Assembly: GCF_000742835.1 (NCBI RefSeq)
Contig: NZ_CP008941.1
Coordinates: 1,321,001-1,385,000 of the forward strand
DNA length: 64,000 nucleotides
Origin: Candidatus Paracaedibacter acanthamoebae
GTDB lineage: Bacteria; Pseudomonadota; Alphaproteobacteria; Paracaedibacterales; Paracaedibacteraceae
Direction: 5' to 3'
Made by a program: the position numbers and the translations under genes. The notes under the pieces are model-generated. The model had not been told where the DNA came from and ran no database searches. It saw nothing but the letters and a program-made list of their open reading frames with translations. Of the stretch, positions 48,327-58,292 are shown in pieces. Every line of letters begins with the position of its first letter. The first letter of the stretch is position 1.

Positions 48327-49709
48327 ATGGCAAAAATATCCCTCAAATACGTCTGTCAAGACTGCGGTACGGTTCATTCCAAATGGGGTGGCAAATGTGA
48401 AGGCTGTAGTGCATGGAATACGCTTCAAGAAGAGGCGATGCAGGTTTCCAAGAAACCGGTCACAGCAAAACGGACAAACCTAGAATTTGTTTCTATTGAA
48501 TCAGAAACCATTGAGACTGATCGACTTCTAACTCATATGGCTGAATTTGATCGCGTATGTGGCGGTGGCCTGGTTCCCGGCGGTGTCTTGCTCGTGGGGG
48601 GAGATCCCGGTATTGGTAAATCCACCCTCTTATTACAAGTGGTTTCAAAGTTTTCACAGAATTATAGCTGTGCCTATGTGTCAGGCGAAGAAGCCGTTGG
48701 CCAAGTTCGCATGCGGGCAAAACGCCTGGGTGTTGCTAATTCAGATAACTTACATTTAGCCTCTGCTACCAGCGTATCAGATATTTTAGCGGCGCTTGAT
48801 AACCTTGAAAACCCTATCAAATTGCTAATTATTGACTCTATTCAAACCATGACAAATGCCGATGTGGACTCTGCACCTGGTACTGTCTCTCAGGTGCGTG
48901 TTTGCACCCAAGAACTTATTGCGTATGCGAAATCTAAGGGCGTGGTTGTTATCCTGGTGGGTCATGTAACGAAAGAAGGGGTTATTGCCGGTCCGCGCGT
49001 CCTTGAACATATGGTTGATACAGTGTTGTATTTTGAAGGCGAACGCAATTATCATTACAGAATCTTAAGATCCGTCAAGAATCGATTTGGTCCGACGGAT
49101 GAGATCGGTGTGTTCGAAATGACTGACCTTGGCTTACAAGAAGTTCCCAATCCATCGGCCTTATTCCTTAACCAACATGACTATCCCGTTAGTGGTTCTG
49201 CAATTTTTGCAGGCATTGAGGGGACTCGCCCTATTTTAATTGAAGTTCAAGCGTTGGTCGCCCCCTCTCACCTAGCCACTCCCCGCCGCACCTCTGTTGG
49301 CTGGGATAGCAACCGCTTAGCCATGATTATTGCTGTCTTGGAATCAAGATGTGGATTATCCTTTGCCAATAAAGATGTATTTTTAAATGTCGCGGGTGGC
49401 TTGAAAATTAGCGAACCCGCATCAGATCTGGCTGTTGCAGCAGCGCTAGCCTCAACCCTCAGCAATACCCCAACACCGGTAAAATCTGTCTTTTTTGGCG
49501 AAATTGGTCTTTCGGGTGAAGTAAGGGCCGTCAGTCAATCTGATCTTCGTTTAAAAGAAGCATCAAAACTTGGATTTGCTGTCGGTTTCTGTGGTAAATT
49601 GTCGAAAGGGGGTCAAAGCTCAGATCTAGCCATTACCCCTCTTAACTATCTCATCGAAATGATGGACATTTTTAAGAATCCCCATCATAGTAAAGTAAAA
49701 TTTGTGTAG
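48327..49709 (+). CDS. radA: DNA repair protein RadA
   Basis: RadA is a RecA-like ATPase that drives branch migration in recombination. The 460-aa protein has a C4 zinc finger (YVCQDCG...CEGC), Walker A GGDPGIGKSTLLLQ, the VSGEEAVGQVRMRAKRLG segment, LLIIDSIQTM (Walker B), the RadA-specific KNRFGPTDEIGVF, and a C-terminal Lon-like domain (FLNVAGGLKISEPASDLAVA). The frame is open back to a GTG at 48276, but the ATG at 48327 gives MAKISLKYVCQDCG, the family N-terminus. cvpA follows at 15 bp, the usual alphaproteobacterial pairing. Confidence 0.96.
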   Translation: MAKISLKYVCQDCGTVHSKWGGKCEGCSAWNTLQEEAMQVSKKPVTAKRTNLEFVSIESETIETDRLLTHMAEFDRVCGGGLVPGGVLLVGGDPGIGKSTLLLQVVSKFSQNYSCAYVSGEEAVGQVRMRAKRLGVANSDNLHLASATSVSDILAALDNLENPIKLLIIDSIQTMTNADVDSAPGTVSQVRVCTQELIAYAKSKGVVVILVGHVTKEGVIAGPRVLEHMVDTVLYFEGERNYHYRILRSVKNRFGPTDEIGVFEMTDLGLQEVPNPSALFLNQHDYPVSGSAIFAGIEGTRPILIEVQALVAPSHLATPRRTSVGWDSNRLAMIIAVLESRCGLSFANKDVFLNVAGGLKISEPASDLAVAAALASTLSNTPTPVKSVFFGEIGLSGEVRAVSQSDLRLKEASKLGFAVGFCGKLSKGGQSSDLAITPLNYLIEMMDIFKNPHHSKVKFV

Positions 49710-49724
49710 ACAAAAGGGACTAAG

Positions 49725-50513
49725 ATGAACTCAATTGATCTTGCCATTCTGGGAATTATGACACTCTCTTGCCTTATGGGGCTTATCCGCGGCGTTACTA
49801 AAGAAGTCCTTAGCTTATTTACCTGGGCAGGATCTGCGCTGGCTGCTTATACGTTATATCCAAGTGCGTCTGGTATAGCGCGGGAACATATTGCCAATCC
49901 TATGATTGCAGATGGTATAACGGGAGCTATTTTGTTTATCGTATTTTTGGTCATTTTTGGCATCATTACTGTCGCCATATCCAATGCGGTGAAAGACAGT
50001 ATGATGGGTGGATTAGATCGATCCCTTGGGCTTGCTTTTGGTATATTCAGAGGTGTTTTTGCTATTTGCATAGTAGAAATCATTTTCAGCCTATTTATCC
50101 ATCGAGACAAGCAATCCGATACTATTCAGCACGCTCGGTTCATCGCGATGGTTCGCAATGGTTCGGATGAAATCGTGAGCTTATTACCCCTTAACGCCCG
50201 AAATATGATCGCGTCTCAAACTCAAAAGCTCCAAGGCATTGCTCCCATGGCGGGAAGTGTCAATGATCTGGTTATTCTTCCTGTCCCCGTTCATCCCTCT
50301 GTCCTGAAAAATAATCCTCAAGATTTATTAAAAGGTATGACCCCGCCGCGCAGTCAAAAACAAACAGTCTTAAGTCCGGAACAACATGACCCAGAAAAAA
50401 CAATGGAAGGTTTATCATCGCTAAAACCTCAGGCAACGCAATTAAAGTCTGAAGGCGTTTACGACAATCGCCAACAACGTGAACTAGATCGGTTAATTGA
50501 AACCTCTGAGTAA
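49725..50513 (+). CDS. cvpA: CvpA family inner-membrane protein
   Basis: The 262-aa protein has four transmembrane helices in its first 110 residues: NSIDLAILGIMTLSCLMGLI, SLFTWAGSALAAYTLYPSAS, GAILFIVFLVIFGIITVAI and LAFGIFRGVFAICIVEIIFS, with the signature RGVTKEVLSLFTWAG and LDRSLGLAFGIFRG. The hydrophilic C-terminal tail (about 150-262) is longer than in E. coli and is variable. CvpA is linked to envelope homeostasis and colicin V export; its molecular function is unclear. purF, its common neighbour, is not here. Confidence 0.9.
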   Translation: MNSIDLAILGIMTLSCLMGLIRGVTKEVLSLFTWAGSALAAYTLYPSASGIAREHIANPMIADGITGAILFIVFLVIFGIITVAISNAVKDSMMGGLDRSLGLAFGIFRGVFAICIVEIIFSLFIHRDKQSDTIQHARFIAMVRNGSDEIVSLLPLNARNMIASQTQKLQGIAPMAGSVNDLVILPVPVHPSVLKNNPQDLLKGMTPPRSQKQTVLSPEQHDPEKTMEGLSSLKPQATQLKSEGVYDNRQQRELDRLIETSE

Positions 50514-50617
50514 CAGTCAAAATTATTACAGAGTTTTTATCCCGAATTTTATTGTTTTTACCCAATAAAATGATTAGATTAAATTGGAATTAACTCATTA
50601 AAATTTCAGGTTTATTT

Positions 50618-51718
50618 ATGCGCGTTTTTTTACGCATCTCATTGATATCACTACTAACCTCTTCTGCTGTCGTTGCTGAATCCTCCCCTCCCCCTCCTTT
50701 ATGGCAGTCGCTCAAAAATTATTGGGCCGGATCCAAAGTATCAATGACGCCTGTAAAAACTGAAGCTAACTTAAAAGAAAACACACAAACGATAGATCGC
50801 GAGGCGCCAAGCTTAGGGGTGTGGGGAACACTTAACCGTTTCTTCCAATCAAAGTCGTCTACCACTCAAGATCCTCTTAAAACGACCACCTCTAAACCCG
50901 AACTAACTGAGATTGCATCTCAAAAAGCACCTGAAAACAATACCTCTGAGAAAATTGAAAAGTCTGGTTACTTTTATCATCAGACAATTGTTCCCCATAA
51001 AGCAAAATATACAATTAAATTAGAAAAAAATTATGGAGATGATATTTCGGATGCAACTGGCGAGATGACAATTAATGTCTATGATACAGGAGACGGCCTC
51101 GTTTTTGAGCAAAATTCTACATTAATTATCTATAATGGCGATGGCGAAGGCGAACTCATTATTACAAACTTAGCCACCTGGCAAACCTATGACGGCAAAA
51201 GATATCGATTTAACTCCCGCACGCTCCGGAATGGGGAACAAGAAGAAGTGATTAAAGGGGAAGCCTTAAAAGATGATGAGGCCAGGATTACCCGTATTAC
51301 TTATACGCGTCCTACTTTCTCTCAAGTGACGACGCCTTACGAAACGGTTTTCCCTCTGCACCACTTAATTCATTGCCTTGAAATGGCTAAAACTGGCCAA
51401 TCTGTTGTGTCGGATATCGTATTTGATGGCAGCAGTGAAACACATGAAGCTGTTAATGTGGATACTCTGTTAGGCGCACCGCAACCCACAAAACTGAAAA
51501 TTAAAACGGACCAGAATATTTTAAACAAGAATCAGTGGCCCATGCGCTTAGCTGTTTATGCCCCCGGCAGCAAGAGCCCTGAACCCGATTATGAAATGGA
51601 GCAGAAAGTGTTAGATTCGGGAGTGGTGGAAGAAATGACATTGGATTATGGGGCTTTTCAGGTCAAAGCAACCTTGGAAAAAATTGACTTCTATGCGGCT
51701 AGCAAATCACCCTCATGA
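50618..51718 (+). CDS. EipB-like (DUF1849) periplasmic envelope-integrity protein
   Basis: The 366-aa protein has a signal peptide (RISLISLLTSSAVVAES) and a polar linker (about 20-115). The C-terminal domain (about 120-366) matches the DUF1849/EipB pattern: IVPHKAKYTIKL, GEMTINVYDTGDGLVFEQNS, ATWQTYDGKRYRFNSRT, TVFPLHHLIHCLEMAKTGQS. EipB is a conserved alphaproteobacterial periplasmic protein with a spiral beta fold needed for envelope integrity in Brucella. The cysteine pair known from EipB is not obvious here. Assignment rests on pattern, not alignment. The next gene overlaps by 4 bp. Confidence 0.72.
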   Translation: MRVFLRISLISLLTSSAVVAESSPPPPLWQSLKNYWAGSKVSMTPVKTEANLKENTQTIDREAPSLGVWGTLNRFFQSKSSTTQDPLKTTTSKPELTEIASQKAPENNTSEKIEKSGYFYHQTIVPHKAKYTIKLEKNYGDDISDATGEMTINVYDTGDGLVFEQNSTLIIYNGDGEGELIITNLATWQTYDGKRYRFNSRTLRNGEQEEVIKGEALKDDEARITRITYTRPTFSQVTTPYETVFPLHHLIHCLEMAKTGQSVVSDIVFDGSSETHEAVNVDTLLGAPQPTKLKIKTDQNILNKNQWPMRLAVYAPGSKSPEPDYEMEQKVLDSGVVEEMTLDYGAFQVKATLEKIDFYAASKSPS

Positions 51719-51966
51719 CCGCCATTGTTAAAAAATCCATTGATTTATTTGGACATTCAACGTCCATCACAATGGAACAAGAGTTCTGGGATGCACTCAA
51801 ACACATCGCAGAACAACAAAACAAATCAGTCCGCCAATTAGTTCTTGAGGTTGATCGTTATCGTTTAGAAAGCAACTCTCCTCATAACTTATCAGGCAGT
51901 CTAAGAGTCTTCATTCTCCGATATTTCATCAATCAAAGCAAAACTCCCCTATTGCGAGGAGATTAA
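51715..51966 (+). CDS. Ribbon-helix-helix domain protein
   Basis: Small 83-aa protein with the alphaproteobacterial RHH_4 pattern: a strand (KSIDLFGHSTSITM), then EQEFWDALKHIAEQQNKSVRQLVLEVDR, and LSGSLRVFILRYF. These proteins are probable DNA-binding dimers; the target is unknown. It overlaps the EipB-like gene by 4 bp (ATGA), so the pair is translationally coupled. Its 3' end overlaps the convergent HAD gene by 18 bp. Confidence 0.82.
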   Translation: MTAIVKKSIDLFGHSTSITMEQEFWDALKHIAEQQNKSVRQLVLEVDRYRLESNSPHNLSGSLRVFILRYFINQSKTPLLRGD

Positions 51967-52986
51967 AGCTCTGCGAGGGGATAAAATTGTTTGTAAATTA
52001 CTCTCTGTAGTCGAGCTTAAAGCATCAGCACTCTTTCGTAAGAGTGAACCGCAATCTGTTGAAAGTAATGTAGAAGGCACACCTTCTTCACAAGCAAACA
52101 TATCTTTTTTCGCTAGAATTTTCTCTTCCCTAACAGGCACTGGTGCGACCAAAGCACCTATCTCTTTCAACTTGCCTACCTCGTGGATTATGCCAAGAAT
52201 TTGATGCCAGGGATCCACCTCCGTCAGTTTATCGGTCAATGTATAAATGGATATTTCTTGGAGATTCGGATAAAGAGAGCGCCAAGAGTCTAGGATATCG
52301 GCTTTAAATCTATCTGTATTGCCTCTGCTGTCATCTGCAAAAAATATTGCTTTAGTCTTGCTTGCTATATCTTTGCTAAAATAATAGAGAGCATATGCTT
52401 TTTGGCGATAATAGATATCTTTTCTTGAAGAGCCTGGCGCAACGGTCGCTGCTGGATCCTTAACAGACACCGCATGACCTGAGGCCATTACAAGTAAATT
52501 TTTTTCTTCCCCTTCTTCATAATGAACGACAGGCATTTCTGCAAGTAAGCTTTTAAAGCCTAGCTTTTCTAGACGCCCTAAGGTTTCTTTAAAGCCAGCG
52601 AGGGGCTCGCCATAAATTACTCTGTGCCAAGCACTGGAAAAAATAACATTTATTTTTTGTCGGATAAGCCACCAAACAAAGGGGACCGCCGCTCCTCTTT
52701 CTAAAATAGTATCCTGTGGGTTAAGATAAGTGGGATCAGATTGATTGGTTAAGGTTCCATCCACATCCAGAATGACAGAAATTTCCTCGGTAGCAATACC
52801 TGCCTGCAAGCAATTATAAATTTGAGTTATCATCTCACTAATCGATTGCACCTGATCCAATTCTCTCATTGTTGGATTGACCATCCCTTCCCACTCTTCT
52901 AAAAGGATTGAATCGGCCGCCCTTACACCAGCATTGCTGGCTATCAAGCACATCCACAAAGTAAAAATTGATACCAATCTAATCAC
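51949..52986 (-). CDS. Secreted HAD-superfamily phosphatase-like protein
   Basis: The 345-aa precursor has a signal peptide (VSIFTLWMCLIASNAGVRA). HAD motif I is complete (SVILDVDGTLTNQSDPTY), motif II NVIFSSAWHRV, a Lys-containing YYRQKAYALYY region and an acidic motif AIFFADDSRGNTDRF. It is probably an active Mg-dependent phosphatase in the periplasm or exterior; it may belong to the DUF2608 group, which I could not check. It is the intact paralogue of the decayed gene at 22984-24000. It converges with the ribbon-helix-helix gene (18-bp overlap). Confidence 0.8.
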   Translation of the reverse strand: MIRLVSIFTLWMCLIASNAGVRAADSILLEEWEGMVNPTMRELDQVQSISEMITQIYNCLQAGIATEEISVILDVDGTLTNQSDPTYLNPQDTILERGAAVPFVWWLIRQKINVIFSSAWHRVIYGEPLAGFKETLGRLEKLGFKSLLAEMPVVHYEEGEEKNLLVMASGHAVSVKDPAATVAPGSSRKDIYYRQKAYALYYFSKDIASKTKAIFFADDSRGNTDRFKADILDSWRSLYPNLQEISIYTLTDKLTEVDPWHQILGIIHEVGKLKEIGALVAPVPVREEKILAKKDMFACEEGVPSTLLSTDCGSLLRKSADALSSTTESNLQTILSPRRALISSQ

Positions 52987-53176
52987 AAATAACCCCTATC
53001 ACTATAACCATTAAGCAAAAGATATTTTGATTATTGTAAACAATAGAAATTAATCTACAACTAATATTTATTATAATTTCGATCAAAAAAATAAATTATT
53101 ATCATAAAGGTAGCTAGAAATCAAAGCAAATAACCGCTAAACTGGTTTAAATGAATTAATTAGAAAGTAAGACGCA

Positions 53177-54331
53177 ATGGCTCCTGTATCTGTCAAAAAC
53201 TCTTTCCACCATCTGTTGCGCCGAGCAATCCGGTACTACAAACTCTTCAAAACACCGATAAAATGGTTCGTAGTAATTGTCGGTTTGGCCATTGGATATA
53301 AACTTATTCCTGTCATAATTTTGTCGAATATGAAGCCCCCGAGCGTCATGGTTAATGTGGAAACAGCACAAGAATCGGAATGGGCCGAAGAAATTAAATC
53401 TATTGGCACAATTGCCGCCGTTCAAGCTGTAACCATATCGCCAGAAGTCGGCGGCTCCGTTGTCGCTATTCATTTTGAGTCCGGGGATAAAGTTAGTGAA
53501 GGAACAAAACTAATTACACTGAATGATGCCGCCGAACAAGCCGACTTGCTGCGGTATAAAGCTCAACTTGAAATTTCTAAACTGACCCTTGATCGGTCCA
53601 CGAAATTATCAAGTCGCGAAGTGGAAGCCAGGGCTCGATATGATGAAAAGAAAGCCAAAGTCGACGAAACCGAAGCCTTAGTCGCACAAGCCAGCGCCGT
53701 TATCGAGAAGAAGAATATCCAAGCTCCTTTTTCAGGCAATTTAGGGATTCGGCAAATCAATTTAGGAGACTACCTCCAGCCCGGCACCTCTATCGTTACA
53801 TTGACGAATTCTGATAAACTATTTATCAACTTTAATCTTGCTGAACGATATGCCAATGTGGTCAAGGTTGGCCAGAAAATAATATTTAGCGTGGATGCCT
53901 ATAAGAATGAAGAATTCGAGGGTGTTATCACAACCATTGACCCGCAAATCTCTAAAGATGCTCGCAATATTGCCATCCAAGCTTCAGCGGACAATAAAAA
54001 CCATAAACTCCAAAGTGGTATGTTTGGTGATATTCGTGTGGTTCTTCCCACAGATACTAAGGCCATTACTGTCAATGAAACAGCAATTGATTATGGGCTG
54101 TATGGGAGTTCTGTCTATATTGTGGACAAAAATGAAGCTGAAGAATTAATTGCCCGCAAACAATTCGTTAAAACTGGCATTCAACGTCAGGGGCGAATTG
54201 CTATCACCGACGGCGTCAAAGCAGGTGAGCAAATCGTGACAGCTGGTCAACTTAAGTTAAACAACGGGGCACATATTTCTATCAGCGATGATAAGGGGCC
54301 TGCCACACCACCCATCACGCCAAAACAATAG
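53177..54331 (+). CDS. RND efflux periplasmic adaptor (membrane fusion protein)
   Basis: The 384-aa HlyD/AcrA-type adaptor links an RND pump to an outer-membrane channel. It has an N-terminal membrane anchor (WFVVIVGLAIGYKLIPVII), a lipoyl-like half motif (SIGTIAAVQAVTISPEVGGS), an alpha-hairpin (about 110-180), the second lipoyl half (IQAPFSGNLGIRQINLGDYL) and beta-barrel/MP domains (GMFGDIRVVLPTD). There is no lipobox. The pump gene begins 9 bp downstream. No outer-membrane factor or regulator gene is adjacent, so a TolC-like partner must be elsewhere. Confidence 0.92.
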   Translation: MAPVSVKNSFHHLLRRAIRYYKLFKTPIKWFVVIVGLAIGYKLIPVIILSNMKPPSVMVNVETAQESEWAEEIKSIGTIAAVQAVTISPEVGGSVVAIHFESGDKVSEGTKLITLNDAAEQADLLRYKAQLEISKLTLDRSTKLSSREVEARARYDEKKAKVDETEALVAQASAVIEKKNIQAPFSGNLGIRQINLGDYLQPGTSIVTLTNSDKLFINFNLAERYANVVKVGQKIIFSVDAYKNEEFEGVITTIDPQISKDARNIAIQASADNKNHKLQSGMFGDIRVVLPTDTKAITVNETAIDYGLYGSSVYIVDKNEAEELIARKQFVKTGIQRQGRIAITDGVKAGEQIVTAGQLKLNNGAHISISDDKGPATPPITPKQ

Positions 54332-54340
54332 AGGCTATCA

Positions 54341-57300
54341 ATGAAATTTACCGATATATTCATTAAAAGGCCAGTACTCGCCGCTGTCATTAGCACCTTA
54401 ATCTTATTACTTGGACTTAAATCCATTTTCGCAATGCAGGTGCGCCAATATCCCGAACTCACGAATACGGTGATCACGGTTACCACGAGCTATCCGGGCG
54501 CAACGGCTGATCTGATGCAAGGGTTCGTAACCAACCCTATCCAACGATCCGTTGCCTCGGCTGAAGGTGTTGATTATATCACCTCGACAAGTCGCCTTGG
54601 CGTTAGTATTGTTAGCGCCTATATACGACTCAATTTCCCGCCTGATGTGGCCATGACCGAAGTGTCTGCAAAGGTGCAGGAAATTATAAGCGAGTTGCCA
54701 CGGGAAGTTCAATCACCGGTCATAAAAAAACAACGGGTGAGACCTATTCAATTCTCTATGCTAGTTTTTCGAGTGATCAGTTAAGTAATGAACAAATTAC
54801 AGATTACATCAATCGTCAGGTTCAGCCGCGTCTTGCCACTGTATTTGGTGTTTCCCAAGTTGAAGTTTTAGGAGGCCAAACCTTTGCGATGCGCATCTGG
54901 TTAAACCCAAAGAAAATGGCGGCCAACCAAGTTTCATCCGCTGAAATTTTATCAGCGTTGGAACGCAACAACTATCAATCAGCCCCCGGTGAGACCAAAG
55001 GTTTGCTCGTGGTCAAAAGCGTTGATGCCAATACAAATTTGACCTCAGCAGATCAATTCCGCAACATCATTATCAAAACCAAAGGTGATGCTGTTATTCG
55101 GCTACAAGATATTGCAGAAGTGGATTTAGCAGCCCAAAGTTATGATTCCGTGGTTAAAATGAATGGTCAGAAATCCGTCTTTATTGGTATAAAGACCACC
55201 CCAACGGCTAATCCTTTGACCGTTGTTAAGGATATTCGAAAAACCTTAGATCAGTTTGCACCGAATTTTCCACCATCCTTAAAGATGAATATTGCCTATG
55301 ATGCAACTAAGTTTATCCAATCATCCATTGACGAAGTGGTAAAAACTTTATTAGAAGCAAGCTTTATCGTCATTTTAGTTATCTTTTTATTCCTCGGCAG
55401 CTTCCGGGCGGTTTTTATTCCTGTTGTGACGATTCCTCTGTCCATTATTGGTGTTGCGACCATATTGCTTATGCTAGGATTCAGTATCAACATCCTAACG
55501 TTGTTGGCCATGGTCTTAGCCATCGGATTGGTTGTAGATGACGCCATTGTTGTGGTTGAAAACGTCTATCGCCACTTGCGGGAAGGCAAAACACCGTTTG
55601 AAGCGGCCTTGATTGGAACGCGAGAAATTGCTATTCCCGTAATGTCCATGACGATTACGCTCGTGGCTGTTTATGCCCCTATTGCCTTTATGGGTGGGCT
55701 GACGGGAACCTTATTTAGAGAGTTTGCTCTTACTTTGGCAGGGGCCGTTATTATTTCAGGGATCGTAGCTCTCACCCTATCGCCGATGATGTGCAGTTTG
55801 ATCCTAACAAAAGACTCGCTTGACTCAAAGTTCGCACACCGCGTCGAAACTTATTTTGATAATATTGCTAAAGCTTACGAAAAGCGCCTCAAAAAAGTCA
55901 TTCACAATCGACGATTTATTGTCTTCTGTTTTGGGGTGGTTATGATTTTAACCACTTTATTCATGCCTCATATTTCCAAAGAACTTGCTCCTCAAGAAGA
56001 TCAGGGGATTGTCATGATGGCAACCAAAGGCCCTCAAGGTGGCAATATTGATTTTATGGAATACTATTCTGATCAAATGATTAATAAACTTAGCCATTAT
56101 GAAGAAATGGATCTATTGTTCACCATTGCCGGTATGGATACTGTTAACAGTGGTTTTGGCGGACTTATTGTTAAGCCATGGTCGGAAAGAACCCGCTCAA
56201 CCCACAGCATTCAGCAATCAATTCAAGAGGATCTAGGTCAAATAACAGGGGTACAAGGCTTTGTGTTTCAGCCATCGCCTCTGCCCGGCAACGCTGGGGG
56301 TATGCCTGTACAATTTGTTGTTAACAGCCTTGGGGATTATCAAATCATTTATCAGCTTGTGGATGAGTTAAAACAAGCCGCCCGTCAAAGTGGTCTCTTT
56401 ATTGCTGTGGATAGCGACTTAGAATACAATCGCCCAGCCATCAAATTAGAGATCAATCATGATAAAGCCAATGAACTCGGCATTAGCATGCAAGATATTG
56501 GCACTACTTTGTCAACATTTATGGGTGGCAACTACGTGAACCGCTTTAACTTACTGGGACGCAGTTATCAGGTAATTCCCCAAGCACCCCGTGCCGAACG
56601 TCTTTCGGAACAATCTTTAAAAGATTTCTATATTCCGACTACTTCGGGCAAACAAATATCACTGTCCACCATTGCGACAACGAAGGTAAGCATTGAACCC
56701 AATCAGTTAACTCAGTTTAACCAAATAAACTCAGCTACCTTCCAAGCTGTTCCGATGCCATGGGTTAAATTAGGTGATGCTATTGCTTATTTAGAAAATT
56801 ATGCTAAGAAAAATTTCCCTCAAGGGGTCACTTATGACTTCTTGAGTGAATCCCGCCAATACATTCAAGAAGGGAATGCTTTAATACAAACCTTTATCTT
56901 TGCCTTAATTATCATTTTCTTAGTGTTAGCAGCCCAATTTGAAAGTTTGCGAGATCCATTTATTGTGATGTTAAGTGTACCAATGTCCATTTTTGGTGCA
57001 ATTCTCATGCTCTTTATAGGCTTTAGTACGATGAACATTTATTCCCAGATTGGATTGGTTACCTTGATTGGCTTAATTACCAAGCATGGTATCTTAATTG
57101 TAGAATTTGCCAACCAATTACGAGAAGAAAAGAACTTAACAAAACAACAAGCCGTTATCGAAGCTGCTATGATCCGTTTGCGTCCGATTATGATGACAAC
57201 CGCCGCCATGGTTGTGGGATTAATCCCTCTACTCATGGCATCGGGTGCTGGCTCAGCCAGTCGGTTTAGTATTGGGATTACAATTGTGGCCGGCATGTTG

Positions 57301-57384
57301 ATTGGGACATTCTTTACAATCTTCATTGTGCCTACTTTTTATGTGATGATTGCCAGCGATCACCTTAAGTCTACTAAGGCTTAA
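54341..57384 (+). CDS. RND multidrug efflux permease, frameshifted at an A7 run
   Basis: AcrB/MexF-type proton-driven pump, about 1,014 aa if rebuilt. Part 1 (54341 to about 54730) has FTDIFIKRPVLAAVISTLI and the porter start YPGATADLMQGFVTNPIQRS. Part 2 (to 57384) has TM4 with paired Asp in GLVVDDAIVVVENVYRHLRE, ISKELAPQEDQGIVMMATKG and the C-terminal helices ending FYVMIASDH. The frame breaks at A7 54724-54730; one added A gives VIKKTTGETYSILYASFSSD, the expected family sequence. As read, part 1 stops at 54784. The rest is clean, so an error or recent mutation is likely. Substrate unknown. Confidence 0.9.
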
Positions 57385-57454
57385 GGTGGTTAACATGATT
57401 AATAGCAATCCTCAAACTATTTAATAAAAGGTTGTAAAAGAAATAAGTATACTG

Positions 57455-57475
57455 CCCTCTTCAAAAGAGGGGGCA
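57455..57475. terminator. Stem-loop after the RND pump gene
   Basis: CCCTCTT (57455-57461) pairs with AAGAGGG (57465-57471) around CAA; ATTTTT follows about 9 bases later. It lies between the RND pump (+) and the deformylase remnant (-), so it may serve both. Confidence 0.55.
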
Positions 57476-57484
57476 CTACTATTT

Positions 57485-58091
57485 TTACAACACATCAAGA
57501 GGCGCTATATAATTGATCGCCTCCATTTCTTTAACTTTTTTCATGAAAGAGAGTGCTTCCTCTTTATTATCAAAAATTTTAGTTTCTGACTCTTTATGAT
57601 GAACAGTTACAATGCCTTTTAAATGGTCATACTCATGCTGAAAAACACGAGCAGCAAAACCTTCTAATATCTGTGTAATTTGTTGTCCCATTTCATTAAT
57701 ATATTTAACCTTAATTTTTTTATAACGAGCGATATTCACGAGTTTATAAGAGGCCTTTCCTAATATAACGGAAAAACAGGCTTCCCACTTTGTATCTGTC
57801 TCTTCACTGAGGGGGGTCAAATGAGGGATTGATTACGGCGATTTGATGGGCCTCACTTCTATCTCAACTGAAGATAAAAATATTCTGATTTATTCCAATT
57901 TGTGGTGCGGCCAAACCCGCCGCAGGCAATAAAGGTTTCAATGTATTTTTTAAAAGAGGGATCGTTTTCTGCGCCTCTTCTAAACCATTTTTTTCTAACT
58001 TCATATCCTGAGAAACCCTCGTCAAATGCTGCTCGCTATCTTGATCCAAAGTTACAATGGTTATCGATTCAGTTGTGTCTACCATACTCAC
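57485..58091 (-). pseudogene. Peptide deformylase paralogue, broken
   Basis: Peptide deformylase removes formyl groups from nascent proteins using a metal bound by Cys and two His. Motif I is present (AAGLAAPQIGINQ), motif II is altered to WEACFSV where EGCLS is usual, and motif III is intact (QHEYDHLKG). Lesions: in-frame TGA at 57866-57864 (minus strand) after QNIFIFS, and a frame change at the G6 run 57811-57816 (C6 on the coding strand) between INPSFDP and LSEETDTKWEA. Two lesions plus an altered motif II suggest real decay of a second def copy. A functional def must then lie elsewhere. Confidence 0.82.
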
Positions 58092-58292
58092 ACTTCCTAT
58101 ATAACTAATTACTTTAAACCTATATGCCTCTTCATTTTATCCCACTATATTATTAGGAAGATAGAAAAGGATAATAATCGTTCATTATTAATCTTAGGTA
58201 AATAAGAGGGAGCCCAACGATGCAACGGAAAGAGGCTTTTTATTTTTTTCCCTGAGGAGACTCCAGGCCCCCTCATCTTTAATTTTCTGAGC

